Source: Variovorax boronicumulans (GTDB lineage Bacteria; Pseudomonadota; Gammaproteobacteria; Burkholderiales; Burkholderiaceae_C). From it: a stretch of DNA of 64,000 nt. Location of the stretch: NCBI RefSeq assembly GCF_030812215.1, contig NZ_JAUSSG010000015.1, forward strand, positions 1-64,000. Reading direction: 5' to 3'. The notes beneath the pieces are model-generated. The model saw only the letters and a program-made list of their open reading frames with translations, did no database searches and was not told the origin of the DNA. The position numbers were made by a program, and so were the translations under genes. This document shows, in pieces, positions 15,442-24,206 of this stretch; positions within the stretch are counted from its first letter, which is position 1; each line of letters starts with the position of its first letter.

Positions 15442-16203
15442 TTACTTGGCTGCGTCCAGGCGCTTCTGCATGCGCGCCGAGCGGTCGGCCGACGGCGGAT
15501 GCGAGCTCATGAGCGAGCTGCCGGTGGCGCCGCCGCTGAGCTTGGCCAGCTTGTCGAAGGCAGTGACCAGACCCTTGCGATCGAGCTTGCGCTCGGTCAG
15601 CAGGTCGAAGGAATAGTTGTCGGCCGCGCTTTCGTTGGCTTGCGAGAACTGCGCGTTGACGAACTTCTCGCCCAGGTCGCCGGCCTGCGACTGCGACAGC
15701 TGGGCCGCGACCCCACCGGCAGCGCCGGCCAGTCCGCGCACGGCCGAGGCGGCGTAGGCGGTCTGCATGCGCGACTTCGAGTGGCCCAGCGCCACGTGGC
15801 CGATCTCGTGGCCGATCACGCCACGCAGTTCATCGTCGTTCATCAGATCCATCAGGCCGCTGTAGACACGGATGCAGCCGTTGGCCATGGCCCAGGCATT
15901 CACGTCCTTGGTCATGTAGACCTTGTAGTTGGCCGTCTTGCCGTTGACGGTGGTGGGCATCTGCTTGATGACCTGGTTCAGGCGCGTGGCATAGCGGCTG
16001 CCGGCGGGCGCAATCTGGTTCTTCTGGTCCATGGCGGCGCACGACTGATCGGACATCGTGCTGACCTCGGTGTCGCTCAGCGACATGGCCTTGAAGGCCG
16101 AACCGCCCGCCTGGGCGAGCGCGGCGGTATCGGCGTTCTTCATGGTTTCGCAACCGGCAAGGGCGAAGGCCGCGACGGCGGCGGCGATGGGCAAATAACG
16201 CAT
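15442..16203 (-). CDS. M48 family metallopeptidase lipoprotein (LoiP/YcaL-like)
   Basis: Periplasmic zinc peptidase of 253 residues, anchored by a lipobox (AFALAGCETM). The catalytic HEIGHVALGHS lies at about residues 130-140 and the third zinc ligand is in NESAADNYSFD near 200. Related E. coli enzymes LoiP and YcaL act in outer-membrane protein quality control. The start at 16203 gives the signal peptide directly; longer readings run back through the next gene's shadow frame. It converges with the LuxR gene with a gap of 24 bases. Confidence 0.9.
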   Translation of the reverse strand: MRYLPIAAAVAAFALAGCETMKNADTAALAQAGGSAFKAMSLSDTEVSTMSDQSCAAMDQKNQIAPAGSRYATRLNQVIKQMPTTVNGKTANYKVYMTKDVNAWAMANGCIRVYSGLMDLMNDDELRGVIGHEIGHVALGHSKSRMQTAYAASAVRGLAGAAGGVAAQLSQSQAGDLGEKFVNAQFSQANESAADNYSFDLLTERKLDRKGLVTAFDKLAKLSGGATGSSLMSSHPPSADRSARMQKRLDAAK

Positions 16204-16379
16204 GGGAACTCCCGTTTTTATTGGTATGGATGGCGGCCGCAGAGCGCAGCCGCCGGACGCGCTGCCCGCGCGATGAAGACGCGCCAGGGCGGCCGCTCGA
16301 TCATAGCCATGGCAAAACGGGCCGGCCGACACCGGCAAGCAGCGGCATGCGCGACACGCGGCGCACTGCCGCCGTGCCC

Positions 16380-17456
16380 TCAGTCTTCGGCCGCTTCCTC
16401 TTCCGCCGCCGGCTTCACCAACGACACCGGCGCCTCCTTCGGCCGTCCATTCGTCGACACGATCTCCTGGTCGATCGCCCCGAACAGCGAGCGCCCGTCC
16501 AACCCCTTCATCTCGATGCGGATCGTGTCGCCGAACTTCATGAATTCGGTGACCGGCGCGCCGGTCTGGATCGTCTCGATGCAGCGCTTCTCGGCGATGC
16601 ACGAATAGCCCTTGGGCCAGTCCATCTGGCCGTCTTTCTTCTCGACGCCCTTGTTGCTCACCGTGCCGCTGCCGACGATGCTGCCGGCGCGCACGTTGCG
16701 CGTCTTGGCGATGTGGGCGATGAGCTGGCCGAAGTGGAAGGTCATCTCCGGGCCGGCGTCGCACATGCCGACCTTGCGGCCGTTCCAGCTGCTTTGCAGC
16801 GCGAGGTGCACGCGGCCGTCCTGCCAGGCTTCGCCGATCTCGTCGAGCGTCACGGCCACGGGGCTGAAGGCGGTGGCGGGCTTGCTCTGGAAGAAGCCGA
16901 AACCCTTGGCGAGCTCGGCTGGAATCAGGTTGCGCAGGCTCACGTCGTTGGCGAGCATCACGAGGCGGATGCCGTCGAGCGCCTGGTCGGGCGTGGCGCC
17001 CATCTTCACGTCGCCGGTGATGACGGCGATCTCGGCCTCGAAGTCGATGCCCATGGCTTCGCTGGGCACGACCACGTCGTCGACCGGGCCGAGGAAGTCG
17101 TCGCTGCCGCCCTGGTACATCAGCGGGTCGGTATAGAAGCTCTCGGGCACCTCGGCGCCGCGGGCCTTGCGCACCAACTCGACGTGGTTGATGTAGGCCG
17201 AGCCGTCGGCCCACTGGTAGGCGCGCGGCAGCGGCGCCATGCACATCGCGGGATCGAACGGGAACGAATGACGCGCGCGACCGGTGTTGACGGCGTCATA
17301 CAGGTCCTGCAGCTGCGGGCTCATGAAGCCCCAGTCGTCCAGCACCTGCTGCAGCCGGCTCGCGATGCCGGTGGCGTAATGGGCGAGCGTGAGGTCGCGC
17401 GAGACAACGACGAGCTGGCCGTCGCGCGAGCCGTCCTTCAGGGTGGCGAGTTTCAT
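16380..17456 (-). CDS. fumarylacetoacetate hydrolase family protein
   Basis: 358-residue enzyme of the FAH superfamily, which cleaves or hydrates C-C bonds in acyl-pyruvate-type intermediates of aromatic degradation using a divalent metal. FEAEIAVITGD (Glu ligands) and GSGTVSNKG match the metal site and the late GSGT signature; YTDPLMYQGGSDDFLGP fits the substrate lid. It is shorter than FahA (about 420 residues) and ends in an acidic low-complexity tail (EEEAAED). It stands alone: the gaps on both sides are 134-176 bases and hold no recognisable gene. Exact substrate unknown. Confidence 0.85.
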   Translation of the reverse strand: MKLATLKDGSRDGQLVVVSRDLTLAHYATGIASRLQQVLDDWGFMSPQLQDLYDAVNTGRARHSFPFDPAMCMAPLPRAYQWADGSAYINHVELVRKARGAEVPESFYTDPLMYQGGSDDFLGPVDDVVVPSEAMGIDFEAEIAVITGDVKMGATPDQALDGIRLVMLANDVSLRNLIPAELAKGFGFFQSKPATAFSPVAVTLDEIGEAWQDGRVHLALQSSWNGRKVGMCDAGPEMTFHFGQLIAHIAKTRNVRAGSIVGSGTVSNKGVEKKDGQMDWPKGYSCIAEKRCIETIQTGAPVTEFMKFGDTIRIEMKGLDGRSLFGAIDQEIVSTNGRPKEAPVSLVKPAAEEEAAED

Positions 17457-17590
17457 GATGCGGTGCGTGATGAAGGACGCGGCGCGAACCCGTAAGGCCG
17501 GGCGCCGCTCCCACTAAACTGGTTGAACGGGCGGCAGTTTACCGAGGTGGTCTTTCTGAACCTCCGCGCGCCGCGCCCACTCCACACCTG

Positions 17591-18790
17591 ATGTCGACGC
17601 TCGTCGCCCCCCCTTCGCGATCTTCGCTGCCTGCCGGCCTGCCTGGGCGTCCGTCCTGGCGGGTGCTGATCGGGCTGACGCTGGCAGTCGCGCTGGTCCA
17701 TTTCCTGGTCCTCGGGGTGGCACCGATGGCGATCGGGCCGGAACCCTCGCCGCTCGCGAACAAGTTCATCACCCGGACCATCGTGATCGCGCCGCCCGCG
17801 GCGGACAAGCCCGCGGCGCCCGCACCGGCCGCCGCCGCGCCGGTCGAGGCCAAGCCGAAGCCGCCGGCCAAGCCCCGGCGCCCGCGCGCGCCGACGCCGC
17901 CCAAGCCGGAGCCGCTGCCCGAACCGGACATCTCTGCACAACCCGCCCCTGAAACGCCCGACCTGACGGCGCAGGCCGCTACCGATTCAGGAGCAACACC
18001 GCCCGAATCGCCTGCCAGTGCACCGGCAGCCCCCGAAGCCGCACCTGCTGCCGCTGCCGGCACCGGAAGCGGCACGCCGGGCGGCACAACGGCAGCCGGC
18101 AGCGAAGCCTCGGGCACCATCGCCGGCACCCAGGCGCTGCGGATTCCCGGCTCCGTGACGCTCGATTTCGAAGCCACCGGCCAGACCGGCGCCTCCCCGC
18201 AGCGCGGCGTGTTCGGCGAACTGGTCTGGCTGCAGGACGGCAGCCGCTACGACGGGCGGCTCACGCTCAAGGCGGTGTTCTTCACCCTGCTGAACTGGCA
18301 CAGCACCGGCAGGATCGGCCCCTCGGGCCTTGAGCCCGAGCGCTATTCGGAAAGCCGCAAGGCCGAGGTGGCCTCTCATTTCGTGCGCGACCAGGGGCAG
18401 GTCATCTTCAGCAACAACGCCCCGCCCGTGCCGCTGCAGCCCGGCGCGCAGGACCGCATGAGCGTGATGATGCAGCTGGGCGGCCTGCTGGCGGCCAGCC
18501 CCGAGCGCTACCCGGCGGGCACCCGGATCTCGGTCCAGACCGTGGGCGTGCGTGACGGCGACGTCTGGGTCTTCGTGGTCGGCGACGAGGAAAAGCTGAC
18601 CCTCCCGGCCGGCGAATACACCGCGCGCAAGCTCACCCGCACGCCCAGGAAGGAATTCGACCGGAAACTGGAACTCTGGCTGGCGCCGAAGTACGGCTAC
18701 CTGCCGGTTCGCATCAAGCAAACCGAGACAAACGGCGACTTCGCTGACGCCCAATTGCGCAAACCCCTACCCGAAGGCCCTGCCAATTGA
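17591..18790 (+). CDS. DUF3108 domain protein with TonB-like linker
   Basis: 399-residue envelope protein. One N-terminal membrane helix (about 25-47) is followed by a Pro/Ala/Lys-rich stretch (about 60-180) like the periplasm-spanning linker of TonB, then a DUF3108 domain (about 190-399) with FGELVWLQDGSRYDG and a late EYTARKLTR ... WLAPKYGYLPVRIK. DUF3108 proteins are predicted beta-rich periplasmic proteins, common in Burkholderiales, of unknown function. Frequent neighbours elsewhere are nucleotide enzymes, but here it precedes DUF3567. Confidence 0.85.
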   Translation: MSTLVAPPSRSSLPAGLPGRPSWRVLIGLTLAVALVHFLVLGVAPMAIGPEPSPLANKFITRTIVIAPPAADKPAAPAPAAAAPVEAKPKPPAKPRRPRAPTPPKPEPLPEPDISAQPAPETPDLTAQAATDSGATPPESPASAPAAPEAAPAAAAGTGSGTPGGTTAAGSEASGTIAGTQALRIPGSVTLDFEATGQTGASPQRGVFGELVWLQDGSRYDGRLTLKAVFFTLLNWHSTGRIGPSGLEPERYSESRKAEVASHFVRDQGQVIFSNNAPPVPLQPGAQDRMSVMMQLGGLLAASPERYPAGTRISVQTVGVRDGDVWVFVVGDEEKLTLPAGEYTARKLTRTPRKEFDRKLELWLAPKYGYLPVRIKQTETNGDFADAQLRKPLPEGPAN

Positions 18791-18832
18791 GGCAAAAAGA
18801 TCACAAGTCGACCGGCCCAGCGACAACTGTTC

Positions 18833-18860
18833 TTGAAACTGGCGCGTTGATTGCTATCTA
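18833..18860 (+). promoter_or_regulatory. sigma-70-like promoter of the DUF3567 gene
   Basis: TTGAAA (18833-18838) and TATCTA (18855-18860) are separated by 16 bases. The predicted transcription start, seven to eight bases downstream, falls at or next to the A of the ATG at 18868. This is a pattern match only. Confidence 0.5.
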
Positions 18861-18900
18861 ACCCGATATGAACGCCATCGATATCCTCACTGGGCCCGCC

Positions 18901-19179
18901 ATGAACATGCTTTACGACTCGGAGTCCTTCGTTGTCGTGCACGTGCAGCCGAATGACGGCGACGAGCCCGCGAAGCCCAATGTGCCCGTGCTGGAGCGCC
19001 ACGGATTCGAAATCGTGGACAAGCGCTCGGGCAAGGAGGTGTACCTCGACGGCTCCTGGGCCGAACTGTTCCAGCAGCAGATCGCCGCCTGGCAGCTCAA
19101 CACCCCCACGCAGGAAGAAGTCGAGGACACCCTCGAGGGCTACGCCGAACTGGCCCACACCCCCGTGCTGGTGCACTGA
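18901..19179 (+). CDS. DUF3567 family protein
   Basis: Small soluble protein (92 residues from this start) with the DUF3567 features MNMLYDSESFVVV, HGFEIVDKRSGKEVYLDG and EEVEDTLEGYAEL. The family is confined largely to Burkholderiales and has no known function. An upstream in-frame ATG at 18868 would add 11 residues (MNAIDILTGPA); the family normally begins with the M-x-M-x-Y-x-S pattern, so 18901 was chosen. Neither ATG has a good ribosome binding site. If the promoter at 18833-18860 is real, the 18868 start would be leaderless. Confidence 0.85.
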   Translation: MNMLYDSESFVVVHVQPNDGDEPAKPNVPVLERHGFEIVDKRSGKEVYLDGSWAELFQQQIAAWQLNTPTQEEVEDTLEGYAELAHTPVLVH

Positions 19180-19193
19180 AGAGCGCTCGGCCT

Positions 19194-19234
19194 CCCCATG
19201 AAAAAGCGCCCCGCCGGGCGCTTTTTTCATGGGG
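19194..19234. terminator. bidirectional intrinsic terminator
   Basis: GCGCCC (19206-19211) pairs with GGGCGC (19216-19221) around a 4-base loop, flanked by five As and six Ts. The outer arms CCCCATG and CATGGGG extend the stem. T-runs occur on both strands, serving the convergent DUF3567 and AbrB genes; the AbrB stop lies inside the right arm. Confidence 0.9.
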
Positions 19235-20306
19235 CGCCGGTCTTGCGCAGGTAGATCCACCGGAACATCGGCCCGACCAGCAACAGCACCGCCACCAGCC
19301 GGCAAACCTGGAACGCCGTCACCACCGGCACGCCGAGCTGCAGCACCTTGGCCGTGATCGCCATCTCGGCGATGCCGCCCGGCGAGGTGCTCAAAAGCAT
19401 CGTCGCCGGATGCAGCCCGGTCGCCCGGGCCAGCAGCCAGGCCACCCCGCCGCACAGAACCAGCATGGCGAAGGTGCCCAGCGCCACCGAGCCCAGCCAG
19501 CGCGGCGCCGTGTGCAGGAACTCGCGGCTGAAGCGCACGCCCAGGCTCACCGCGATCACGAGCTGCGCCGCGTTCGACATCCACGTGGGCACCGCCGACA
19601 GCGACTGCCCGGCGATCGTGAATCCCATCGCCACCAGCAGCGGGCCGATGAACCACGGGTTGGTGCGGCCCAACGCGCGCATCGCGAGGCCACCGATGCC
19701 CGTGGCCAGTGCGAGCAGCGCCAGCCCGCCCGCGTTCACTTCGCGCACGCCCGGCGGGTTGATCTCCAGGCCGTGCAGCCCGCTCCACTGCATCGCGAAC
19801 GGGATCGTGACCGTCACCACCACCAGCCGCAGGCTGTGCGCCGCCGCCACGAGGTCGGTGCGGGCGCCGGCCGATTCGGCCAGCAGCGTCATCTCCGAGG
19901 CGCCGCCGATGGCGCCGGCAAAGTAAGTCGTGGCTTTCATGGCGCGCGGCGGCACATGCGGCATCCGCGACGCATGCACTCCGTACAGCCAGCGCCCGAA
20001 GCCCCAGCCGAGCAGCAGCGCCCATGCGATGGCCAGCGCAATCGCCCACCAGATGCCCGCCACCAGCGACACCACATGCGGCGTGAAGTAGAGACCGAGC
20101 GCGGTACCGATGGTCCATTGCCCCGCGTTGCGCAGCGGCGTGGAGCTGGCGGTCGGCGCACCCGCGATCGAGGCGAGCGACACCGCCAGCAGCGGGCCGA
20201 TCATCCAGGGCAGCGGCGTGTGCAATGCGAGGCAGGCGCCCGCCGCGGCCAGTGCGAGCAGCAGCGTGGCCAGCACGCGAACGAAAAAACGGAGGGGCAC
20301 GAACAA
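19227..20306 (-). CDS. AbrB family (COG3180) membrane protein
   Basis: 359-residue membrane protein of the family often labelled putative ammonia monooxygenase or AbrB; these names are historical, and the function is unproven transport or regulation. About ten hydrophobic segments are visible, arranged as two repeats: PWMIGPLLAV near the N-terminus recurs as PWFIGPLLVA about 180 residues later, the internal duplication typical of AbrB. STSPGGIAEMAITAK near residue 310 is the conserved SxxPGG motif. It is divergent from chaN across 70 bases. Confidence 0.85.
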   Translation of the reverse strand: MFVPLRFFVRVLATLLLALAAAGACLALHTPLPWMIGPLLAVSLASIAGAPTASSTPLRNAGQWTIGTALGLYFTPHVVSLVAGIWWAIALAIAWALLLGWGFGRWLYGVHASRMPHVPPRAMKATTYFAGAIGGASEMTLLAESAGARTDLVAAAHSLRLVVVTVTIPFAMQWSGLHGLEINPPGVREVNAGGLALLALATGIGGLAMRALGRTNPWFIGPLLVAMGFTIAGQSLSAVPTWMSNAAQLVIAVSLGVRFSREFLHTAPRWLGSVALGTFAMLVLCGGVAWLLARATGLHPATMLLSTSPGGIAEMAITAKVLQLGVPVVTAFQVCRLVAVLLLVGPMFRWIYLRKTGAP

Positions 20307-20376
20307 GGAAAAAGGGACAGGGAAAAGCGCAATTGGATGGCACGGCGCGCATGCACCGCGGGGATAGTATGGCCCG

Positions 20377-21234
20377 ATGCTTTTTCAACGCTGGCCCGCG
20401 CGGGCTCCACGTTTCCTGTTCCCGCTACTGGCCGCGGCCGCCCTCGTGGCGTGTTCCCCGTCCCGCCTCTTTCCCTCCGGCCCCGATGCGCCCGTCGCGA
20501 ACCGTGTCTCTGCGTTGTTGCCGGTCGATGCGCTGCTCCTCGGCGAGCAGCACGATGCGCCGGAACATCATGCGATCGAGCGTGAAACCGTCGAAGCGCT
20601 GGTCGCACGCGGCCAGCTCGCCGCGCTGGCGCTCGAGATGGCCGAGGAAGGCCGCAGCACCGCGCAGCTCGCCTCCACCGCGAGCGAAGCCCAGGTGCAG
20701 ACCGCCCTCGGCTGGAGCGACAAGGCCTGGCCCTGGGCCAACTACGGCCCGGCCGTGATGGCCGCCGTGCGCGCCGGCGTGCCGGTGGTCGGCGCCAACC
20801 TGCCGCGTGTGCGCATGAAGGATGCGATGGCCGATGTGTCGCTCGACGTGCAACTGAACGGCGAGGCCTATACGGCGCAGCAGGATGCCGTGCGCGAAGG
20901 CCACTGCAAGCTGCTGCCCGAGTCGCAGATCATTCCGATGACGCGCATCCAGGTCGGCCGCGACCGGGCGATGGCTCAAACGATCGTGAAGTCCAGGCAG
21001 CCGGGCAAGACAGTGCTGCTGATCGCCGGCGCCGGCCACGCGGTGCGCACGCTCGGCGTGCCGCAGCACCTGCCGGACGACGTCAAGGTGACCTCGGTGC
21101 GGCTCCTGGCCTCGGCGACGAACACGGTCGAAGCGGGTGACTACGACAAGACCTGGCTGACGCCGCCGCTGCCCGAGAAGGATTACTGCGCCGAGCTGCG
21201 CCGCCCGGCCAACAAGGCGAACGCCGCGTCCTGA
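20377..21234 (+). CDS. ChaN-like haem-binding lipoprotein
   Basis: 285-residue lipoprotein (lipobox ALVACSPS) of the ChaN family, related to TraB/GumN and erythromycin esterases. DALLLGEQHDAPEHH (about 52-66) and LALEMAEEG near 90 match the conserved GExHD and E motifs, and VLLIAGAGHAVRTLGVPQHL near 215 is the late G-x-x-H motif. Campylobacter ChaN binds haem between two subunits and has been linked to iron uptake. The C-terminal 50 residues are less conserved. It ends at a strong hairpin shared with the convergent aminotransferase. Confidence 0.85.
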   Translation: MLFQRWPARAPRFLFPLLAAAALVACSPSRLFPSGPDAPVANRVSALLPVDALLLGEQHDAPEHHAIERETVEALVARGQLAALALEMAEEGRSTAQLASTASEAQVQTALGWSDKAWPWANYGPAVMAAVRAGVPVVGANLPRVRMKDAMADVSLDVQLNGEAYTAQQDAVREGHCKLLPESQIIPMTRIQVGRDRAMAQTIVKSRQPGKTVLLIAGAGHAVRTLGVPQHLPDDVKVTSVRLLASATNTVEAGDYDKTWLTPPLPEKDYCAELRRPANKANAAS

Positions 21235-21240
21235 TCGTCC

Positions 21241-21275
21241 GCCTTTCTGCAGTTCGCGATGAACAGCAGAAAGGC
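21241..21275. terminator. hairpin between convergent genes
   Basis: GCCTTTCTGC (21241-21250) and GCAGAAAGGC (21266-21275) form a perfect 10-bp stem. Inside it GTTC and GAAC add four pairs around a GCGAT loop, with a single A-A mismatch between the two helices. Placement between the stops at 21234 and 21290 suggests termination from both sides, though T-runs are weak. Confidence 0.7.
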
Positions 21276-21289
21276 TGCAGGCAGACCGC

Positions 21290-22624
21290 TCAGGCGTGCT
21301 TCCTGATCGAATCCGCCAACGTGTTCACCAGCGTGTCGATGTGCGACTTCTCCACGATGTACGGCGGCGCCATCACCAGCACGTCGCCCGCGGGCCGCAC
21401 CAGTGCGCCCTTGTGGAAGCAGTCCAGGAAGATCTCGAACGCGCGCTTGCCCGGCGTGCCCGCGATGGGCGCGAGTTCCACCGCCGCGGCGAGGCCGAGG
21501 CTGCGGATGCTGATCACGTTGGGCAGGCCCTTGAACGCGCTGTGGAACGCATCGCCCAGCACCTTGCCCATCTCGCCGGCGCGGGCGAACAGGTTTTCTT
21601 CCTTGAAGAGATCGAGCGTGGCAATGGCCGCGGCGCAGGCCACGGGATGGCCCGAGTAGGTGTAGCCGTGGAAGAACTCGACCACATGCTCGGGCGCGTC
21701 GGTCTTCATCATCGCGTCGTAGAGCTTGTCGCGGCAGATCACGCCGCCCAGCGGAATCACGCCGTTGGTGACGCACTTGGCGAAGTTGAGCATGTCGGGC
21801 ACGACGCCGAAATAGTCCGACGCGAAGTTGGTGCCCATGCGGCCGAAGCCGGTGATGACCTCGTCGAAGATCAGGAGGATGCCGTGCTTGTCGCAGATCT
21901 CGCGCAGGCGCTTGAGGTACCCCTTGGGCGGCAGGTACCAGCCGGCCGAACCGGCCACCGGCTCCACGATGATCGCGGCCACGTTGCTCGGATCGTGCAG
22001 CGGCAGGATGCGCGTTTCCAACTCGACCAACGGGTCTTCGGCCCACACCGGCTCCTCGTTGTGGATGTAGGCGTGGTTCACCGGATCGTGGATGAAGCGC
22101 ATGTGATCCACGCGCGGCAAAAAGGCAGAGCCGAACACCTTGCGGTTACCCGGAATGCCGCCTACCGACATGCCGCCGAAGCCCACGCCGTGGTAGCCCT
22201 TCTCGCGTCCGATGAACACATTGCGATGGCCCTCGCCGCGTGCGCGGTGGTAAGCCAGCGCCACCTTCATCGAGGTGTCGGCGGCTTCTGAACCTGAGTT
22301 GCAGAACAGCACCTTGTTGAGGTCGCCCGGGGCGAGCGCCGCGATCATCTCGGCCGCGCGGAAGGCCTTGTCGTTGCTGACCTGGAAGGCGGTGGCGTAG
22401 TCGAGCGTGTCGAGCTGCGTCTTGATGGCCTCGTTGATGGGCTTCCTGTTGTGGCCCGCCCCCACGCACCAGAGGGAGGAGACGCCGTCGATCACCTTCT
22501 TGCCGTCGTGCGTGGTGAACTCCATGCCGTCGGCCGCCACGAAGACGCGCGGGTCTTTCTGGAAATGGCGGTTGGGGGTGAAGGGCAGCCACTGGTTGCC
22601 CATGTTGAAGTCCTGGTAGGCCAT
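21290..22624 (-). CDS. class III omega-aminotransferase
   Basis: PLP-dependent aminotransferase of 444 residues, of the beta-alanine (omega-amino acid):pyruvate type. Visible motifs are VLFCNSGSEAADTSMK (phosphate binding), LLIFDEVITGFGRMG (the Asp that binds the PLP ring nitrogen) and the PLP lysine Lys283 in NFAKCVTNG. The length is normal and the frame is intact. It would link beta-alanine, GABA or related amines to pyruvate. It is divergent from purU across 70 bases. Precise substrate preference cannot be read from sequence. Confidence 0.9.
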   Translation of the reverse strand: MAYQDFNMGNQWLPFTPNRHFQKDPRVFVAADGMEFTTHDGKKVIDGVSSLWCVGAGHNRKPINEAIKTQLDTLDYATAFQVSNDKAFRAAEMIAALAPGDLNKVLFCNSGSEAADTSMKVALAYHRARGEGHRNVFIGREKGYHGVGFGGMSVGGIPGNRKVFGSAFLPRVDHMRFIHDPVNHAYIHNEEPVWAEDPLVELETRILPLHDPSNVAAIIVEPVAGSAGWYLPPKGYLKRLREICDKHGILLIFDEVITGFGRMGTNFASDYFGVVPDMLNFAKCVTNGVIPLGGVICRDKLYDAMMKTDAPEHVVEFFHGYTYSGHPVACAAAIATLDLFKEENLFARAGEMGKVLGDAFHSAFKGLPNVISIRSLGLAAAVELAPIAGTPGKRAFEIFLDCFHKGALVRPAGDVLVMAPPYIVEKSHIDTLVNTLADSIRKHA

Positions 22625-22694
22625 GTCTCGCTCCTGCGGTTATCTATCGGGGGAAAATCGGGATTCTGGCACCCCTGCGACAATCCTGCCCCTG

Positions 22695-23561
22695 ATGACG
22701 ACCCCAACTCCCACCTCGCCCGCCTACATCCTGAACCTCTCGTGCCCCGACCGCACGGGCATCGTGCATGCCGTCTCGGGCTTCCTGCTCGAGCGGGGTG
22801 CCAACATCGAAGAGGCCGCCCAGTACAACGACCACGGCACGGGCCTGTTCTTCATGCGCGTGCGCTTCGCCTGCGGCGACCACGGCGAAGCGGTGTTGCG
22901 CGAGGAACTCAAGACCTTCGCCGCCGGCTTCGGCATGAACCTGCAGCTGCACGCCGCCGCGGAGCCGATGAAGACGGTGATTCTGGTCAGCAAGGAAGGC
23001 CACTGCCTCAACGACCTCCTGTTCCGCTGGAAGAGCGGCCTCCTGGCCATCGACGTGCGCGCGATCATCTCGAACCACCGCGACTTCTACCAGCTGGCCG
23101 CGAGCTACAACGTGCCGTTCCACCACATCCCGGTGACGGCCGCGACCAAGCCACAGGCCGAAGCCAAGCAGCTCGAAATCATCGAGGCCGAGGGCGCCGA
23201 ACTGGTGGTGCTCGCGCGCTACATGCAGGTCCTCAGCAACGACCTTTGCAAGAACCTGGCGGGCCGCGCGATCAACATCCATCACTCGTTCCTGCCCAGC
23301 TTCAAGGGTGCCAAGCCCTACTACCAGGCGCACGATCGCGGCGTGAAGCTGATCGGCGCCACCGCCCACTACGTGACGGCCGACCTCGACGAGGGCCCGA
23401 TCATCGAGCAGGACGTGGCCCGCGCCGACCACACCGACACCGTCGAAGACCTCACGGCCCGCGGCCGCGACACCGAGAGCCAGGTGCTGGCCCGCGCAGT
23501 GAAGTGGCACAGCGAGCACCGCGTGCTGCTGAACGGACACCGGACGGTCGTGTTCCGCTGA
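22695..23561 (+). CDS. purU: formyltetrahydrofolate deformylase
   Basis: Hydrolyses 10-formyl-tetrahydrofolate to formate and tetrahydrofolate, balancing one-carbon pools. An ACT domain (about 10-85; LNLSCPDRTGIVHAVSGFL) is followed by a formyltransferase-type domain (about 90-288) with the catalytic set Asn/His in INIHHSFLPSFKGAKPY and Asp in DEGPIIEQD. Length (288) is normal for PurU. The ATG at 22695 was chosen because the family begins just before the ACT domain; longer readings run into the neighbour's promoter region. Confidence 0.95.
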   Translation: MTTPTPTSPAYILNLSCPDRTGIVHAVSGFLLERGANIEEAAQYNDHGTGLFFMRVRFACGDHGEAVLREELKTFAAGFGMNLQLHAAAEPMKTVILVSKEGHCLNDLLFRWKSGLLAIDVRAIISNHRDFYQLAASYNVPFHHIPVTAATKPQAEAKQLEIIEAEGAELVVLARYMQVLSNDLCKNLAGRAINIHHSFLPSFKGAKPYYQAHDRGVKLIGATAHYVTADLDEGPIIEQDVARADHTDTVEDLTARGRDTESQVLARAVKWHSEHRVLLNGHRTVVFR

Positions 23562-23596
23562 GCACTACCGGCGGCCGGCGTCTTCTCCATAAAAGA

Positions 23597-23637
23597 AAAT
23601 GCCCGCGGAACCGGCTCGGCCGGTGCCGCTGGCATTT
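23597..23637. terminator. hairpin downstream of purU
   Basis: AAATGCC (23597-23603) pairs with GGCATTT (23631-23637); inside, GCGG/CCGC and ACCGGC/GCCGGT extend it to a long stem. It lies between convergent purU and the YXWGXW gene. The A-rich left flank gives a T-rich tail on the minus strand. Confidence 0.6.
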
Positions 23638-23700
23638 GCCCTTGTGGCCTTGTGAGGGACAGGCCAGAGAGCGGCGCGACATGCGCGCCGCCCCCGAAGA

Positions 23701-24075
23701 TCAATTGCGGTTCGGGTTGTTCGGACGGCTGTCGTAGCGGTTCGGCACGCCATCGCCGTCGCGGTCCCAGCGGCCGCGGTTGTATTCCCAGCGGCCGTTG
23801 TTCTCACGCCATTCCGGTGCGCGATACGCATAGCCCGGACGAGCGCGCACATAGGTGCCGCGGACCCACACGTGGTGGCCGCGCTTCCATTCATAGTGCC
23901 CCGGCGCCCACACATAGCCACGGCGCGGCGGCGGCACGCGTTCCGCACGCGGCGGCGGCGGTGCGACCTGGATAACCACCGGCTGCGCTTGCGCCGTCGT
24001 GGGAATGGTCATTGCCGCGCCCATCGACAGCAGCGAAGCGGCGCCAATGGAAAGGGTGATTGCGAGTTTTTTCAT
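23701..24075 (-). CDS. exported YXWGXW-repeat protein
   Basis: 124-residue secreted or periplasmic protein. A signal peptide ends near TAQAQPVV, followed by a Pro-rich stretch (APPPPRAERVPPPRRG) and tandem aromatic motifs YVWAPGHYEWKRGHHVW and WVRGTY that define YXWGXW-repeat proteins. The C-terminus RDGDGVPNRYDSRPNNPNRN resembles a calcium-binding DxDxDG loop. The Met at 24075 was chosen over an upstream one because AGGAG lies about nine bases before it. Function unknown; an envelope-stress role is a guess based on the upstream sites. Confidence 0.8.
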   Translation of the reverse strand: MKKLAITLSIGAASLLSMGAAMTIPTTAQAQPVVIQVAPPPPRAERVPPPRRGYVWAPGHYEWKRGHHVWVRGTYVRARPGYAYRAPEWRENNGRWEYNRGRWDRDGDGVPNRYDSRPNNPNRN

Positions 24076-24132
24076 GGGAAGCTCCTCATGAGTGGTTGGA
24101 GCCTTCATGCTGATCGGCCCATGTGAAGGCCC

Positions 24133-24160
24133 TGTAAGCCTTACACGAAATCTTGTGTAA
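24133..24160 (-). promoter_or_regulatory. iterated TGTAA/TTACA sites upstream of the YXWGXW gene
   Basis: TGTAA (24133-24137), TTACA (24141-24145) and TGTAA (24156-24160) are packed into 28 bases upstream of the minus-strand start at 24075. The first two form TGTAAGCCTTACA; the last two form TTACAC ... GTGTAA. The layout resembles tandem half-sites for an OmpR-type response regulator. Inference from pattern only. Confidence 0.4.
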
Positions 24161-24206
24161 AGCTGTTTCGCTACCTTTTGGGGTACTTTCGGCGCATTCG
24201 CCGCAC

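Noticed and set aside
21183..22046. A second minus-strand frame overlapping the aminotransferase, suggesting a frameshift.
   Set aside because: The 444-residue frame is complete with all PLP motifs; the other frame is a shadow.
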